Below, in pieces: positions 45,901 to 57,561 of a DNA stretch of 64,000 nt. Source of the DNA: Astragalus membranaceus (Eukaryota > Streptophyta > Magnoliopsida > Fabales > Fabaceae); the NCBI GenBank assembly GCA_039519185.1, contig CM076846.1, positions 223,932,659-223,996,658 on the forward strand, in the 5' to 3' direction. The notes under the pieces are model-generated. The model was not told where the DNA came from. It was given only the letters and a program-made list of their open reading frames with translations, and searched no databases. The position numbers and the translations under genes are program-made. Within the stretch, counting starts at the first letter, position 1; the number at the start of each line of letters is the position of its first letter.

Positions 45901-46500
45901 AAAAAATTATTTTCACTTACGCGTACCTCTCCAGTCTCAAACCCTTCACTCTCAGAATCTCACCCTCTCGCTCGATCCTCACTCTCACCCACGAACAACC
46001 CTAGCATTCTCACTCAGAACACCAACACGACGCAAACAGGAACCTTCTCACTCTCAGAACATCTCGCGTCTCACTGCTTCTCGCTTCTCTCTTTCCCCCT
46101 CCGTTCACCGCCCTCTCTCACATCGCGAACGACAACCACCGTACACCAACAGAAACCCGTAGATCACCCTCAGTCGCCGTCCCAAGCGTCACCGGCCACC
46201 ACCTCGAAAACCACCAGCAAACCCTCTCACGCTATCTCACCAACAACCACCGTCGATCCTCTCACGCTATCTCACCAGCAAACCCTCTCACACGATCTCA
46301 TCAACAACCACCCTCAGATCTCAGATCCGTCGTCACCGTCGTCACCTTCTGTATGTCAGCAAACCGAATCACGCAAAAACCCTTTTGATTTTGCGTTGCT
46401 GTTGCAGAATTTCAAACCCTAAAAACACACACCTGTGATTTTTGTAGATCTGATACTTAGGGTCTTAATCGGACAACCAAACTAAGGTAAAAAGCTTATT
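45901..46500 (+). promoter_or_regulatory. Leader-like region of the CACTA element
   Basis: C/T-rich, ATG-poor DNA with repeats of CTCTCACGCTATCTCACC (46225-46305), ending in a GTAAAAAGC-type donor near 46488. It looks like a 5' untranslated exon placed before the captured fragments, and so a possible promoter for a chimeric transcript. Inferred, no expression data. Confidence 0.45.
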
Positions 46501-46541
46501 ATTTTTCTGTTTATGTTCTTCTTTGTTAATTTCTAACATGA

Positions 46542-47116
46542 ACCCTAATTGTTGATGACAATAGCGTGAACCGAACAGTAGCAGCTGGTGCTTTGAAAAA
46601 ATATGGAGCTGAGGTGGTTTGTGTAAGCAGTGGAAAAGAAGCTATCTCTATGTTGAAGCCACCCCATCAGTTTGATGCATGCTTCATGGATATTCAAATG
46701 CCAGAAATGGATGGGTATGCAACTTGAATTGTTTCTTATAACTTGAAATTTCAACAAAAACATAAGGAATAGTTCTTCACTCTTATATTAATCGACCAGA
46801 ATAATTGAAAACTCTTTCCAGGATTTTTTGCATCAAATGAAAACTCAGGAAAGTTTTTCCATCACATTGAAATCAATCAATGTCTTGGACTCTAATACTT
46901 TCTAGCTAGCAGTTCCAATTCATTTGACAATCCTATATTCTAAATTTTAGATTTATTGTTCTTTCTAAAGTTACAGACAGAAATTTCTAATATACAACCA
47001 TTTTCGAACAGTTTTGAAGCTACGCGTAGAATTCGGGAGATTGAAAACAGCGTGAACAACAGAGAAGTGTTTGCTGATGCTTTTGAGAATAATTCAAATT
47101 GGCACCTGCCCATTTT
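46542..47116 (+). pseudogene. Captured histidine-kinase receiver domain (AHK2/3/4-like)
   Basis: Two exons (about 46542-46714 and 47012-47116) encode most of the receiver domain of a plant cytokinin-receptor-type histidine kinase: LIVDDNSVNR, VAAGALKKYGAEVVC, then FDACFMDIQMPEMDG with the phospho-accepting aspartate, and FEATRRIREIEN...NWHLPIL. The intron is kept and the splice phase works. The domain stops before the TADV segment and the conserved lysine, so it is truncated. Confidence 0.8.
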
Positions 47117-48113
47117 GAAGCTGAACAACTTTATAGAGAGGTTTCAAAGTTTTTCCAATCATCATGAAAATGAAAATACAATGCTGATCTAAACCAGATA
47201 ATGGAAGCATCAGCATCTGCTCATCGGGTCATGGATGTGAATATGTAGGTTCAGAATCTCCTCACCTCAGAGTAAGTACATTATTTATAAAACGCATTTA
47301 AAATAGTAGTTATTCACCTTGGTATCTATATTGGATAGAAAAACTAAGGCAGTCAGTGCCCAAAAAATTCTAGACTAAAAAATGGTTGATTTTGCCTTTT
47401 GTAACCTATTATGTTGTGTTTTTTAGCTGTTCAGACAAAAAAGGTTAAAGTATAAGCCTCACCAGATAAATGCCCTATCGATGAAAGCCTTTAATTTTTT
47501 TATATATTTAGTATATAGTGTATGGTGAATGAATGGAGGAAAATTAAGGTTCCCCCTAAGTTAAGTATACAAGTGGATATATTTACAGGATCAGACAAAA
47601 TAATGCAGCTCCAACCAGCTGCATTCCCTTCCTACGATGTGTTCCTTCCTTTCCTCTAGCAGAACTTGACTTTGAACTGTTCTCTTTTTACTACATACTG
47701 AGTTTGCTAACTATTTTCTGTCCCTTTCAGGTTTCTCAAATGGACATCTACAGCCTGGGCAGGTAATGAGCTATACTTAGCTTGTATGTTATGCAATTTG
47801 TCAACTTAAGAGCCAACCAAAAATGTTCCAATAAAGCAACTTCGCTTGGTATGCTTGGAGTTGCTGCCTTTTAAACCAACCATAATTGAAACAATGCCAT
47901 TCTTATGCATCCATTTGAGAAATTGCTAATCTTTCTTTGCAATATGAAATCGGGCGGGAAAGTTTATTAGAATTGTAGAAAGCCCCTGTTGAATTTCTTT
48001 TCTTACTCATTAAACTGGGATGTTACCCTTCAAAATGATTTATCTCATTCTCATGTTTACTATTTCAAACAAATTTGTCTTAAACACAATTTTAACCTAA
48101 CTTGTATGTCCAG
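47117..48113. other. CACTA interior, unassigned
   Basis: Contains possible short exons at 47190-47280 (IMEASASAHRVMDVNM then stop) and 47731-47761 (VSQMDIYSLGR between splice-like sites). These may be further captured pieces, but I do not recognise the parents. Confidence 0.35.
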
Positions 48114-48747
48114 ATCAATGAAAAATCCCTCCAGAGGTGGCTTGATGAGGAGCTGGAGGTCATGGTACATGTGCATGAAGTTCGTGCTGAGTTTGACAAA
48201 CAAAACCAAGTGTATGTGATCAAAAAAATTCCCTCATTTTCTCCTAGAGTACAATATTAATATATCACATTTCAAAACTATCTTTTTACTATTTATGATT
48301 TATTATTTGAATATTATATTTAGTCATGCTGCACTGGAAGAAGAATTGGATTTCCTGAAACACCTGGATCAGTTTTCAGATAGGCAGAATATCCCCACAG
48401 TAAACAGCCGATATACAAGGTAGAACTTTTTTATGCATGTGTATCCGCAGGGTGTGTTTCTATTGCTATTTAGGAGTAAATTATTATTTCTTAAACTTAT
48501 TTTTTCTCGTTTTTCCATTTGTTAGACTGCTATGCATGTCGCCAGATGCAAAAGTTGCGAGAATAACTTCTCTTGAGAACATGCTGGCCATGTCTTCAGC
48601 TGCTTTGAAAGCAATGACTTCCCAACTTATTGAGGCAGAAGAAAGGGAACGTACGTTGAATAACCGAGGACGTTGGAATCAGTTTCGCTCAATCGGAGAG
48701 GCAAAGAATGTGCTTCAGTATTTGTTCAATGCTACAGCAGAAGCAAG
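48114..48747 (+). pseudogene. Captured kinesin-4 (FRA1-type) coiled-coil exons
   Basis: Exons 48114-48211, 48324-48419 and 48526-48747. Recognisable stretches are SLQRWLDEELEVMVHVHEVR, ALEEELDFL, ARITSLENMLAMSSAALKAM and LNNRGRWNQFRSIGEAKNVL, as in the stalk/tail of plant KIN-4 kinesins that guide cellulose-related cargo along cortical microtubules. The motor domain is absent. Introns and splice sites are retained. Confidence 0.8.
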
Positions 48748-49013
48748 GTGCTCCCAGTATTTGCACAATTTAAATTGAATTTTGACATGGGCCATCTACA
48801 TGGAGGAACAAAACAATAACGAGATCTTCATATAGAAGATGAAAAATTGGCTTCAAAAACATGTCATGACTTGTTAATTAGCAGTTTTTAGTTTAATGTG
48901 CCACTGCCAAGTTGATTGAGTTTTTCTTGTCTCTTCCCTTTTAAATTGATCTGTTCTCTTTATTCTCCCCCGCCACTCTGTTTTTTAAAACTATTTTTTT
49001 TCCTTCCTTCCAG

Positions 49014-49783
49014 GCCAAGTTAAAGCGGCATAGGTGGCACAAAAAAGTTTTGAAGACCAGAGACCCAATTATTGTTTCTACCGGATGGAGGCGTTACCAG
49101 ACAACCCCAATTTATTCCATGGAGGATCGCAATGGAAGGCAGTGTATGCTAAAATACACTCCAGAACACATGCATTTCCTTGCTATGTTTTGGGGCCCTC
49201 TTGCACCTCCCAACACTGGATTAGTTGCTGTTCAGAATTTATCAAACAATCAGGTCAGGCAGCACATTCTTTTCTTTTGTTAAATAGCCTTCCTTCAAGT
49301 CCTCTCAGAATGTGGATGCTATTTTTGTACTTTATTATTTTTTCCAATAGTTTTGCTCAGTGCCTAAAAGGTTGTGTTTGATTTCTCAGGCAACATTTAG
49401 GATTACTGCAACTGCAGTTGTACTTGAGTTTAATCATGCTGCAAAGATAGTGAAGAAAATCAAATTGGTTGGTTACCCATGCAAGATATTCAACAAGACA
49501 GCACTTACCAAGGATATGTTTACTTCAGATCTTGAAGTAGCTCGGTTTGAAGGTGCGGCTATTCGAACAGTCAGTGGGATAAGGGGGCAGGTCAAGAAGG
49601 TATGTGATTCGTCACTCCGAGACAGTTAAACTGATGATATGTCCTCTTAGTGCCAATTGAATACCTATATTTTCCATGTATTTTGTACTAAGTTATTTTT
49701 TAATGCAGGCTGCAAAAGAAGAAATAGGCAACGAGCCAAAAAGGAAGGGTGGGCAAGCCAAAGAAGGAATTGCTAGGTGTACT
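49014..49783 (+). pseudogene. Captured BMS1 ribosome-biogenesis GTPase exons
   Basis: Exons 49014-49253 (80 codons), 49390-49599 (70 codons) and 49709 to about 49783, all in frame with good splice sites. Motifs LKRHRWHKKVLKTRDPIIVS, GWRRYQTTP, YTPEHMH, FWGPLAPP, ATFRITATAVVLEFNH, LVGYPCKIF and ARFEGAA match the C-terminal domain of BMS1, needed for 40S subunit processing. This is the best preserved capture. The frame runs on to a stop at 49867 in sequence that no longer matches BMS1. Confidence 0.85.
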
Positions 49784-49969
49784 TGCATGATGTGTCACAT
49801 TTTTCTTAACAATAATTACGATAAGCTAAATCATTTGGTGGAAATTCATACACTAAAGAATAATTAATAGTTAATCTTCTCTAATAAACACTCTTTTGGT
49901 TGTGATTTGTTCTATTGTCATCTCTAGTTCTCTTGTATTTTTATGGTGCTGACAAAATCTTGTATACAG

Positions 49970-50045
49970 GTATGAGTTCCAAATGCAATATGGATCAATT
50001 GGATGGTCTGTTGGTGCAACTCTTGGCTATGCACAAGCAGTCCCT
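49970..50045 (+). pseudogene. Captured pyruvate decarboxylase fragment
   Basis: After a TATACAG acceptor, one frame reads YEFQMQYGSIGWSVGATLGY then AQAV, characteristic of the region preceding the thiamine-diphosphate motif in plant pyruvate decarboxylases. It is only about 25 codons, and fuses directly to the next fragment in a different frame. Confidence 0.7.
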
Positions 50046-50069
50046 GCAAATATTCAATCAGGCAAAAGC

Positions 50070-50160
50070 TGCAGGAAAGACAGTAGCACTGGTTGGTAGC
50101 AGTGGGTGTGGAAAGAGCACTGTTATTTCTCTAATAACCAGGTTTTATGACCCACAAGAG
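50070..50160 (+). pseudogene. Captured ABCB transporter Walker A fragment
   Basis: AAGKTVALVGSSGCGKSTVI with SLITRFYDP follows: the nucleotide-binding Walker A segment of ABC subfamily B (MDR/PGP) transporters. The usual GSGKST is GCGKST here. A GTTAGT donor-like site ends it at 50162. Confidence 0.75.
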
Positions 50161-50440
50161 GTTAGTTAAGTTAGTTTTTTGCTTTTCTTCTTTTACTTTC
50201 TCTATATAGTCGCCACTGTTGGATCACTTTCTCATGTTTGAAATTCAATATTTAAGTTCCATATTGATATGCTTTTTGCTTTATTCATTGCTTATAAATT
50301 CTCATTCTCAGTAAATGACAGTTTTCTTTGGATTAGATCATCTCATTTGTGTAAGTTCCCGTTAATTATATATTGAAAATTGGAAGGATACTAATGCTAA
50401 ATTCTAAAATGCATGTTCTACAAAATTTGTTCATGTACAG

Positions 50441-51166
50441 AATCTAGAAATCAAGAAACTGACAGAAGAAAAGAAAGATGCTTTGCTGCACAATATGCTG
50501 CAGAAACAGCTCTTGAAAGATTACACACAGATCAAAGGGAAGATGATTTTTTTCCACTTGAGAGTGTCATTTCTCCTCTTGAGGCTGAGATTAAGATGTA
50601 TAGGACTGAGGTACTTATAATGCAATTTCCGATTTTCCGCGAAAGATGATTTTACAAACTCATAATGTCTGTGTATTGTGCATGATGATAATACAAGCAT
50701 CCATTCTGTTTTCTAGATTACAGCACTACAAGAAGATAAGAAAGCTTTGGAAAGGCTTACTAAGTCAAAAGAGTCGGCATTGCTTGAAGCAGAAAGAGGA
50801 CACTAGAGAGGGAGCTAGCAAAGGTAAAAATTTCAGCCAACAGAATTGCTACTGATGTGGTTAATGAATGAAAGGATGAAAATGACAAAGTCATGCCTGT
50901 GAGGCAATGGCTGGAAGAGAGAAGGATTATGCAGGTATATCTCAGCCCCAAAATACCACTTAAACCAAAATCTATAGGCAAAAAAAAGGAATGTTAAAAA
51001 GAATAGCAGAAAAGGAATTTGAAAAGGAAGGTTTATTCTATATATATTATATTGTTTATTCTATAATTTGGTTGTTCAATTATATAAGCAAGAAATTTTC
51101 ATGATCATGTATATATGTCCATGTATATGCAGGCAGAGATGCAACGGTTGAAAGAAAAATTGCCTA
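50441..51166 (+). pseudogene. Captured MAP70 microtubule-associated protein exons
   Basis: Exons 50441-50610, 50717-50934 and 51133 to about 51166 read as plant-specific MAP70. Markers: NLEIKKLTEEKK, AAQYAAETALERLH, SPLEAEIKMYRTE, ALERLTKSKESALLEAER, KVKISANRIATDVVNE and MPVRQWLEERRIMQ. A frame break lies near 50485, another near 50806, and a TGA replaces the expected tryptophan codon after VVNE (about 50868). Confidence 0.8.
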
Positions 51167-51244
51167 ACATGCTTTTCAGATTCATATCTTGAGAATTTGT
51201 TAGAAGCTTTTTCGTCAGCATATTTTAACTTTGGTATAATGATG

Positions 51245-51669
51245 CAGGACGACAAATTTTTCTTTAAATTTGGCAACAGAACAAGAAAAAACTGTCACGG
51301 AAAAATGGTTGCCTGAACTCAAGACTGCTGTTTTGAATGCTCAGCAGAGCTTCGAAGACTGCAAATATGTCAGGGGGGTGGTGAGTTATTACTGCTATTA
51401 TTAATTTATTATTATTACTGCTGCAATTACTATTTACATATGACTGAATAAGCATTTTCTATTACTCTTGGTGGATGTTTCATGTTTTTTATAACTGTAA
51501 GATTTTGATTTCTACTCTGAAATTGCAAACTCTTCTGCAGCTTGATGAGTGGTGGGAGCAACCTGCATCAACGGTTGTTGACTGGGTAACAGTGGATGGG
51601 CAAAATGTAGCTGCCTGGCACAATCATGTGAAACAGCTTCTTGCATATATACGGAGCAATTGTGAATAG
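51245..51669 (+). pseudogene. Captured augmin subunit 5 (AUG5/HAUS5-like) C-terminus
   Basis: Two exons (about 51249-51377 and 51541-51669). The first reads SLNLATEQEKTVTEKWLPEL and continues to AQQSFEDCKYVRG. The second reads LDEWWEQPASTVVDWVTVDG, then WHNHVKQLL, and ends at TAG 51667-51669. These match the C-terminus of augmin subunit 5, which recruits gamma-tubulin to branch microtubules. Frame and donor of the first exon are imperfect. Confidence 0.75.
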
Positions 51670-52044
51670 AATTATAGTAGAATGTAAGTAAGTGACTGTG
51701 TTGGTAGAATGTATTTTTTTGTACTTAAACTGATGAATCATGTGACTGGCTGTAGAATATATTTTGTACTTAATTGATGTATTTTGTACCTAAACTGACC
51801 AATTATAGTAGAATGTTTGTTTTGTACTTAAGTGAATCATGTGATTGGCTGTATAATTGTTTTGTTCTTTGAAATGTTTGTTTTGTTGATTTGTTGGCAA
51901 TCAATTAGTGGTGTCTGGAATTTGGATTGGCCATATTCCAAGTTACAGATGATTAGAGTGATGAATTTAGTATAACCAGGGCTGCATGTAAATGTTTGAT
52001 TAGTGATGAATTTAGTATAACCAGGGTGTAACAAAAATTTTAAA
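51670..52044. other. CACTA interior, non-coding
   Basis: AT-rich with repeated GTAGAATGT, TTTGTACTTAA and GATGAATTTAGTATAACCAGGG words. Possibly the 3' untranslated part of the element's transcript. Confidence 0.4.
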
Positions 52045-52590
52045 AAAAAAAACTTTTAAGGTCAGGCGCAATAATGCTTGACCTTAAATCATACATACGA
52101 AGTCAAGCAATAATAAAAGCTTGACCTTAAATCAAACATACGAAGTCAAGCAAGTTTAAGCTTGACTTTAAATCATACTTACGAAGTCAGGCAAGAATTA
52201 ATGCGTGACTTCGTAAGTATGATTTAAAGTCAATCATTTATTCTTGCTTGACTTTGTAAGTATGATTTAAAGTCAAGCAATAATAAAAGCTTGACCTTAA
52301 ATCATACATACGAAGTCAGGCAAGAATAAATGCTTAACTTTAAATCATACATACGAAGTCAGGCAAGAATAAATGCTTGACTTTAAATCATACATACGAA
52401 GTCAGGCGCAATAAATGTTTGACTTTAAAACATACTTACGAAGTCAGGCGCAATAAATGTTTGACTTTAAAACATACTTACGAAGTCAGGCTATCGCTTG
52501 ACTTTAAAACTCCAGACATACAAAGTCGACTTAATAAAAGTCAAGCGCCCGCCTGACTTTAAATCCCCTTTTCGCCTGACTTTAAATCCC
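52045..52590. repeat. Right subterminal palindrome array of the CACTA element
   Basis: About ten imperfect hairpin units alternating AAGTCAGGC and GCTTGACTTTAAATCATAC. Units repeat every 40-60 bp in both orientations, matching the array at the left end. Confidence 0.85.
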
Positions 52591-52605
52591 TTTTTTGCAC
52601 TAATG

Positions 52606-52964
52606 AGACAAGAGTGACAAAATATTTTTTTTGACAATTTGAGCGACAAAATGTTGGTGACTCCTAATTTATTTTCATTGACTTGAGAGAAGAAATAGGA
52701 TAGAAAGTGTGAATTCAGGGACAAAATTCGTGGTTTAGTCGCCATTTCTTGGTGCAATTACGTAGAGTGGTGGCGGATCACTTGCACAAGGACATAAATT
52801 GTCCAATGTGGGAAAGTGGCCTTTTCGGCCATTGATTTGTAGATAAAAAAATTATGTGGTTGAGATTAAAATGGAGTGTTTTTTGTCAAAGTAAAGTGTT
52901 TTTTGTCAAAAAAAAAGTGGAGTGTTTTGTGCACGATACAAAAAAAAAAGGAAATTATTTAAAG
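52606..52964. other. Spacer, no supported gene
   Basis: AT-rich. AGTGTTTTTTGTCAAA is repeated at 52875-52915. Nothing recognisable. Confidence 0.4.
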
Positions 52965-53048
52965 AGTAAATGCCCAAATTCGTCCCTGACTATTTTTTCG
53001 CGGGACGAATTCGTCCCTGACAATTTTTTCGAGACACATTGGTCTCTG
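52965..53048. repeat. Dispersed GTCCCTGA repeat, copy B, left part
   Basis: Matches 5045-5135 (GCCCAAATTCGTCCCTGA, TTCGCGGGACGAATTCGTCC). It continues at 59780 after the LTR element. Confidence 0.8.
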
Positions 53049-55353
53049 TGTAACATCCTCAATTTTAGACGTCATAAAGTTATAATGTTAACTATTTCAA
53101 TAAAATTCAGAGTTGTAAACCTATTTCAGAATTGGACATATCACAACTTAGGAACACCATTCCTTCTTCTTTACATTCATTAGGCAATAGTTACCAAAAC
53201 TAAAGCCAACCGGCATAACCGATACTCATCTATTACAGTTATATATAACTGAAAATTTCCAAAATCCAAAATAGAGTCACAAGATACATCAAACTTTGAG
53301 TACATAATCCAAAGTCTTTAATATTAGAGCAAAACTCTTATATACATCTAGGGTGAAACCTAAGCAACCTAACAATTTGATCCATAAGATCTATCAATAA
53401 CTAAGTAACTACTCCAGCAGCTACTTTTCTTCCTTTTGCTTCGCTTTGCCCCGTTGATCTGAAAACAACAACAACATAAAGGATGAGATTACAAATCTCA
53501 ATGAATTCTTTTGTGACCCTTCACAACTCAAGTCGCGGTGTTTTATTTAATATTTCATTCGGACCGCAATTTCCGATTAATGGCATACCAAATGCCTCAT
53601 GTGGATTACCAAAATCCTTTGGGGAGCATAGATACTCAGATCCCAAAATCCGATTAATGGCATACCAAATGCCTCATATGGATTACCAAAATCCTTTGGG
53701 AAACATAGATACTCGGATCCCAAAATCCGATTAATGGCATACCAAATGCCTCATATGGATTACCAAAATCCTCTGGGAAGGGGTGGATACCAAATCCTTA
53801 TATGGACACCAAGTCCTTTTATTCATTAAACAATGTTATGTTCTCTCTCGATACATAACTAATCAAATGATCACAATATCATAATCGTATATTTCAATCA
53901 ATTTTCGCATAATCATAACCTCGATAAATAAAAGGTTTTCGAATCTCGAAACTTGTCAAAAACCAGTTACAAACTATTCTAACTGAGTTTATAAACTATT
54001 CTGCAGAAGTTATAAATTATTCGAACTGAAGTTATAAACTTTTCTGCAGAAGTTATAAACTATTCTAACTGAAGTTATAAACTATTTGAACTGAAGTTAT
54101 AAACTTTTCTGCAGAAGTTATAAACTTTTCTGTAGAAGTTATAAACTATTCTAACTGAAGTTATAAACTATTCGAATTGAAGTAATAAACTTTTATGCAG
54201 AAGTTATAAACTTTTCTGCAGAAGTTATAAACTATTCTCTGTTTTCAATTTCAAATCCACTTCCTTCAGTTCCCTTGTACCCAAACCTTAATGCAACTTA
54301 CAAACACCATAAAACATACTATTTTTCAGCATAGATTTGGTTACCAAACCTTTTCATGGACACCAAGTCCTTTTCATTATGAACACCAAGTTCTCTACAT
54401 TATGGACATCAAGTCCTTTTCATTTCGCTTCATGAACATAATAATTCGGGGTGCAAACATGTTCAATCATCAATTTTCAACCACTAAACATTCAATTAAA
54501 ATCACACCAACACAATCGAATTGCAATTCATCAACAATATCACATTTTCAACTCAATCCCTTCCCAATGAATCAAATTAAAGGATTTTCATGAATCAACC
54601 AACATACATCATAAATCAACCATGAAGAGAAACAATCAACAACCTATACTTCAACAAAGTCTAATTAATCGAAGAACTCACCTTGATTGTCGATTCCAAC
54701 ACACAAACAAGCAAGAAATTTTTAACTTGAAGCATCAAACCCTCTCCTAGTCACCCAAATTCGAAACCCTAGGCACCAACAAGCTCCTATCTACCAAATC
54801 AAACTTCAAACCTTCATCAATCTACCATATGGTTGATGTTTAAGCCTCTAGGAACCTCCAATCTAACACACAAACCTTGATACTCAAAATCAACTTTCAA
54901 CCTCACATACTCTCTTGAACTTGGAGAAGAAGTGATTGAGGAAAAAATATGAAATTTTGGTGCTCTAATCCCTTGAATGATGATGAAATCGAAATCTAAG
55001 AGGGAAGAAGTGATGGTTTATGACCTAGGTTTTGGTTGGGTTCTTTCTCCTTCTTCTTCTTTCTCCTTCTTCTTCTTCTTCTTTCTTTTCTTTTCTTTCT
55101 TTCTCTCTTCTTCGAACCCTCTCTCTTTTCTCTTTTCTTTTTCTTCTTTTAATATCCAATTAAAATGAGGGTGAGGGTGTGATGGGGGAAAATGACCATC
55201 ATACCCTTACTCTCTTCTAAATTTCTAAACAAACCTCACATCAATCAATATTTAATTTAGCAATCAACTAATAAAATTATCAATCAAGCACCATAAAATA
55301 ATTAAATGGTTCAAGCATCAAAATAATTAAATTAATTATTTTGAGATGTTACA
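53049..55353 (-). repeat. 3' LTR of the LARD-like element
   Basis: 2,305 bp. It contains a 70-75-bp tandem unit (CCGATTAATGGCATACCAAA) at 53565-53775, and a minisatellite of about 24 bp (GAAGTTATAAACT with ATTCTAACT or TTTCTGCA) at 53965-54240. CT-rich DNA at 55045-55150 is near the polypurine side. Frames inside are repeat artefacts. Confidence 0.88.
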
Positions 55354-57561
55354 TTACACCCCCAACTTGAAAAAAATTTATCCTCAAAAATTTGTCAAGT
55401 TTTTAACAATTACTAATCGTGGACGGACACTCTCCCGAAGGGTCTCGATTTGAGAAAATAAATTTATCGACTTGAAAACCTATTTTCATTTGGTACATAA
55501 GGATTCCACGAATCAACACCTAGTGATTGCTTTATCAAAACGCAGAATTCCCAAAACACACAGTTTTTTTTTTTTTAAATTTTTGTTCAGTCACATAACC
55601 TCAACACTCAAAACACTAAATTGCAACGAACTCACTATAAGTATAAAAGTATACTTAGGCTTAAGACTGAATTTGAAAATACTTTTTAGGAGTAGAAATA
55701 AAATTAGTTGGGCATACACTAAGTACACCCAACTGTCACCAGAATTTGGTAGAGAATGGGACAGGAAACTCATTCTAACTTGGTAGAAATCCCTTTTTGT
55801 AAGTTTTTCACACAAACTATATTTTAAAACATTTTCCCTGTGAACGTTTACTCACCCCAACTTAAAACAACCTTACTCAACGCACAATCTTTTCCATAAA
55901 ACGGTGAAGTCATATTAAGGTTTTTAAAATTGAGTCGTCAAAAGAGAACCAAGAAACACAAGTTTTACGGAAATCAATCGCTTTGATAATCACGACCTCC
56001 ATATTTTAACTCAATCATACTTTCATTTAGTCCCATTAGGATTAGGGTAACTTAGGTTAAGTTAGGGAAAGGATTGGGAAGGAACTCGCGTCGAACGGAA
56101 AGCGAAAAGGGTTTTTACAAAAATGGGACAGAAGGAAGCGCACGGTCCGGGCCCAAGGCCACACGGATCGGGCTCCTATATCAGTTTTCCCAAAACTCTG
56201 TTTTTCGTCAAATTTAGTTACTCCGTTCGATCCGGTTTCTTTCCTGATCAATCCTTAATATAAATTAAGTCAACAACAGAACTTTAAACCATCAATGACA
56301 GCACCAATGACCATCTTAACCATCAATCCGATCATCAATTTAATTAACATAGACACAGATTAATCAATCATTTCTTTTATTTGCATCAACAACATGCAAA
56401 CACATTTGGTAAATTAATTTTATCAATAGTTTTCCCCAAAGATTATATTCGGTTTAACACCCAAAACCAACATACAATGACCTCATTTCTTCTAGTATTG
56501 ACCAATCATAACTTCAAACAACGTTAAGGGAAAAGAACTCACTATCAAGGGCTCATGCACTATACATTCACTGCCCAATCATATAGTCATATTCATATCT
56601 GATTCTCAATCGCACACAACAAACCGTTTGATTCCAAAAAAAAAATCCTTCTATTTTCTCGTTTCTTTGATGTTACAGCTATCCTAATCCCGTACGTAAT
56701 CCAAATGTAAATTGTTACACTTGGATTTGTCAACGACCCATTATGATAAGATGAAGTCTATAGGCTTCTAGTGAGCCCTACTTTTCTAGGGAAGCCGTTA
56801 TGCCTCACAAGTGAGATCCCTACTGTCTAGAGATTCTCGTACCTTAGTGAATGACTAGTTGAGGCCCTATGAGGGCTTTTGGTCTGAAAGAATAAATGAA
56901 AGATTGTCAGAAGAGTTCTATCGAGGAGGATTCTATAGTTATTGAGTTTAAGACTCAACTCAAGAGTTATATATGGAGGTTCAACCATACTAGTATCTTG
57001 GGTTAGTTGATAAAGTCGACTCCGATAGGTCAAGGAAAAGTTGTTTTATGCTCAAAGATATCAAGTAAGGTTTTATGAAAATCCTATCCTTATGTGAGTC
57101 ATTGAGAACAGTGACTGTTCCTGAATCTAACTCAAAGTACTAGATGTATCCCCAAGAGAACCGAAAGGTAATATCCCAAAGTTCCTATCCGTTGCGAAGA
57201 AAATTTGGAACGAAAGTTGTTAGTGCATCGACTAATAAGGAAAACCAGAGGTTTTAGGCATTGAGCTGGGCAATAGTCCAATAGCCAATATGTTACCCAA
57301 GCCTCCAGTGCGGTAGTAAGACTCTAATTGTTGACATCGGGTTTGTGAAGGTTAATAGTAATTTGTTTTGAGTCAAGTTGAATTGACAAGACAAAGCAAT
57401 GTCCCCGCTTTGTAATGTTTGTTGATTTTGTGTCAATAGCACGAGTACATGCACGATTAAATAGTGTTTCCAAGATTTCATTGGGTAATTGATTGAATTA
57501 ATGCTTTGTGCTGAGTTTAAAATAATGCATGTGTTATGGAGTTGTTTTAAAATTGATACAA
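55354..57561 (-). other. Interior of the LARD-like element
   Basis: 2,208 bp, with no gag, protease, integrase or reverse transcriptase motif on either strand; the longest frames are about 100 residues and unrecognisable. 56090-56240 and 57180-57440 look like conserved non-coding interior. It could serve as a packaging region if mobilised in trans. Confidence 0.6.

Larger units (their letters stand above)
45583..52605 (+). mobile_element. Gene-capturing non-autonomous CACTA element
   Basis: Ends CACTAGTGCAAAA (45583) and, inverted, CATTAGTGCAAAA (ending 52605) are CACTA/En-Spm-like with one mismatch. The 3-bp flanks are AAG and AGA, so the target duplication is not intact. Both ends carry arrays of AGTCAGGC/GCCTGACT palindromes, expected transposase-binding subterminal repeats. 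No TNPA/TNPD transposase is present. Instead the 7 kb holds exon pieces of about seven host genes, with their introns, all on the plus strand behind a leader-like region. This matches the class known as Pack-CACTA, for example soybean Tgm-Express1. The listed fragments are non-functional individually because of stops and frame breaks. Confidence 0.88.

Noticed and set aside
52045..52590. CRISPR-like or satellite array
   Set aside because: The repeats are inverted, imperfect and mirrored at the far end of a CACTA element in a plant genome, which fits subterminal transposase sites.
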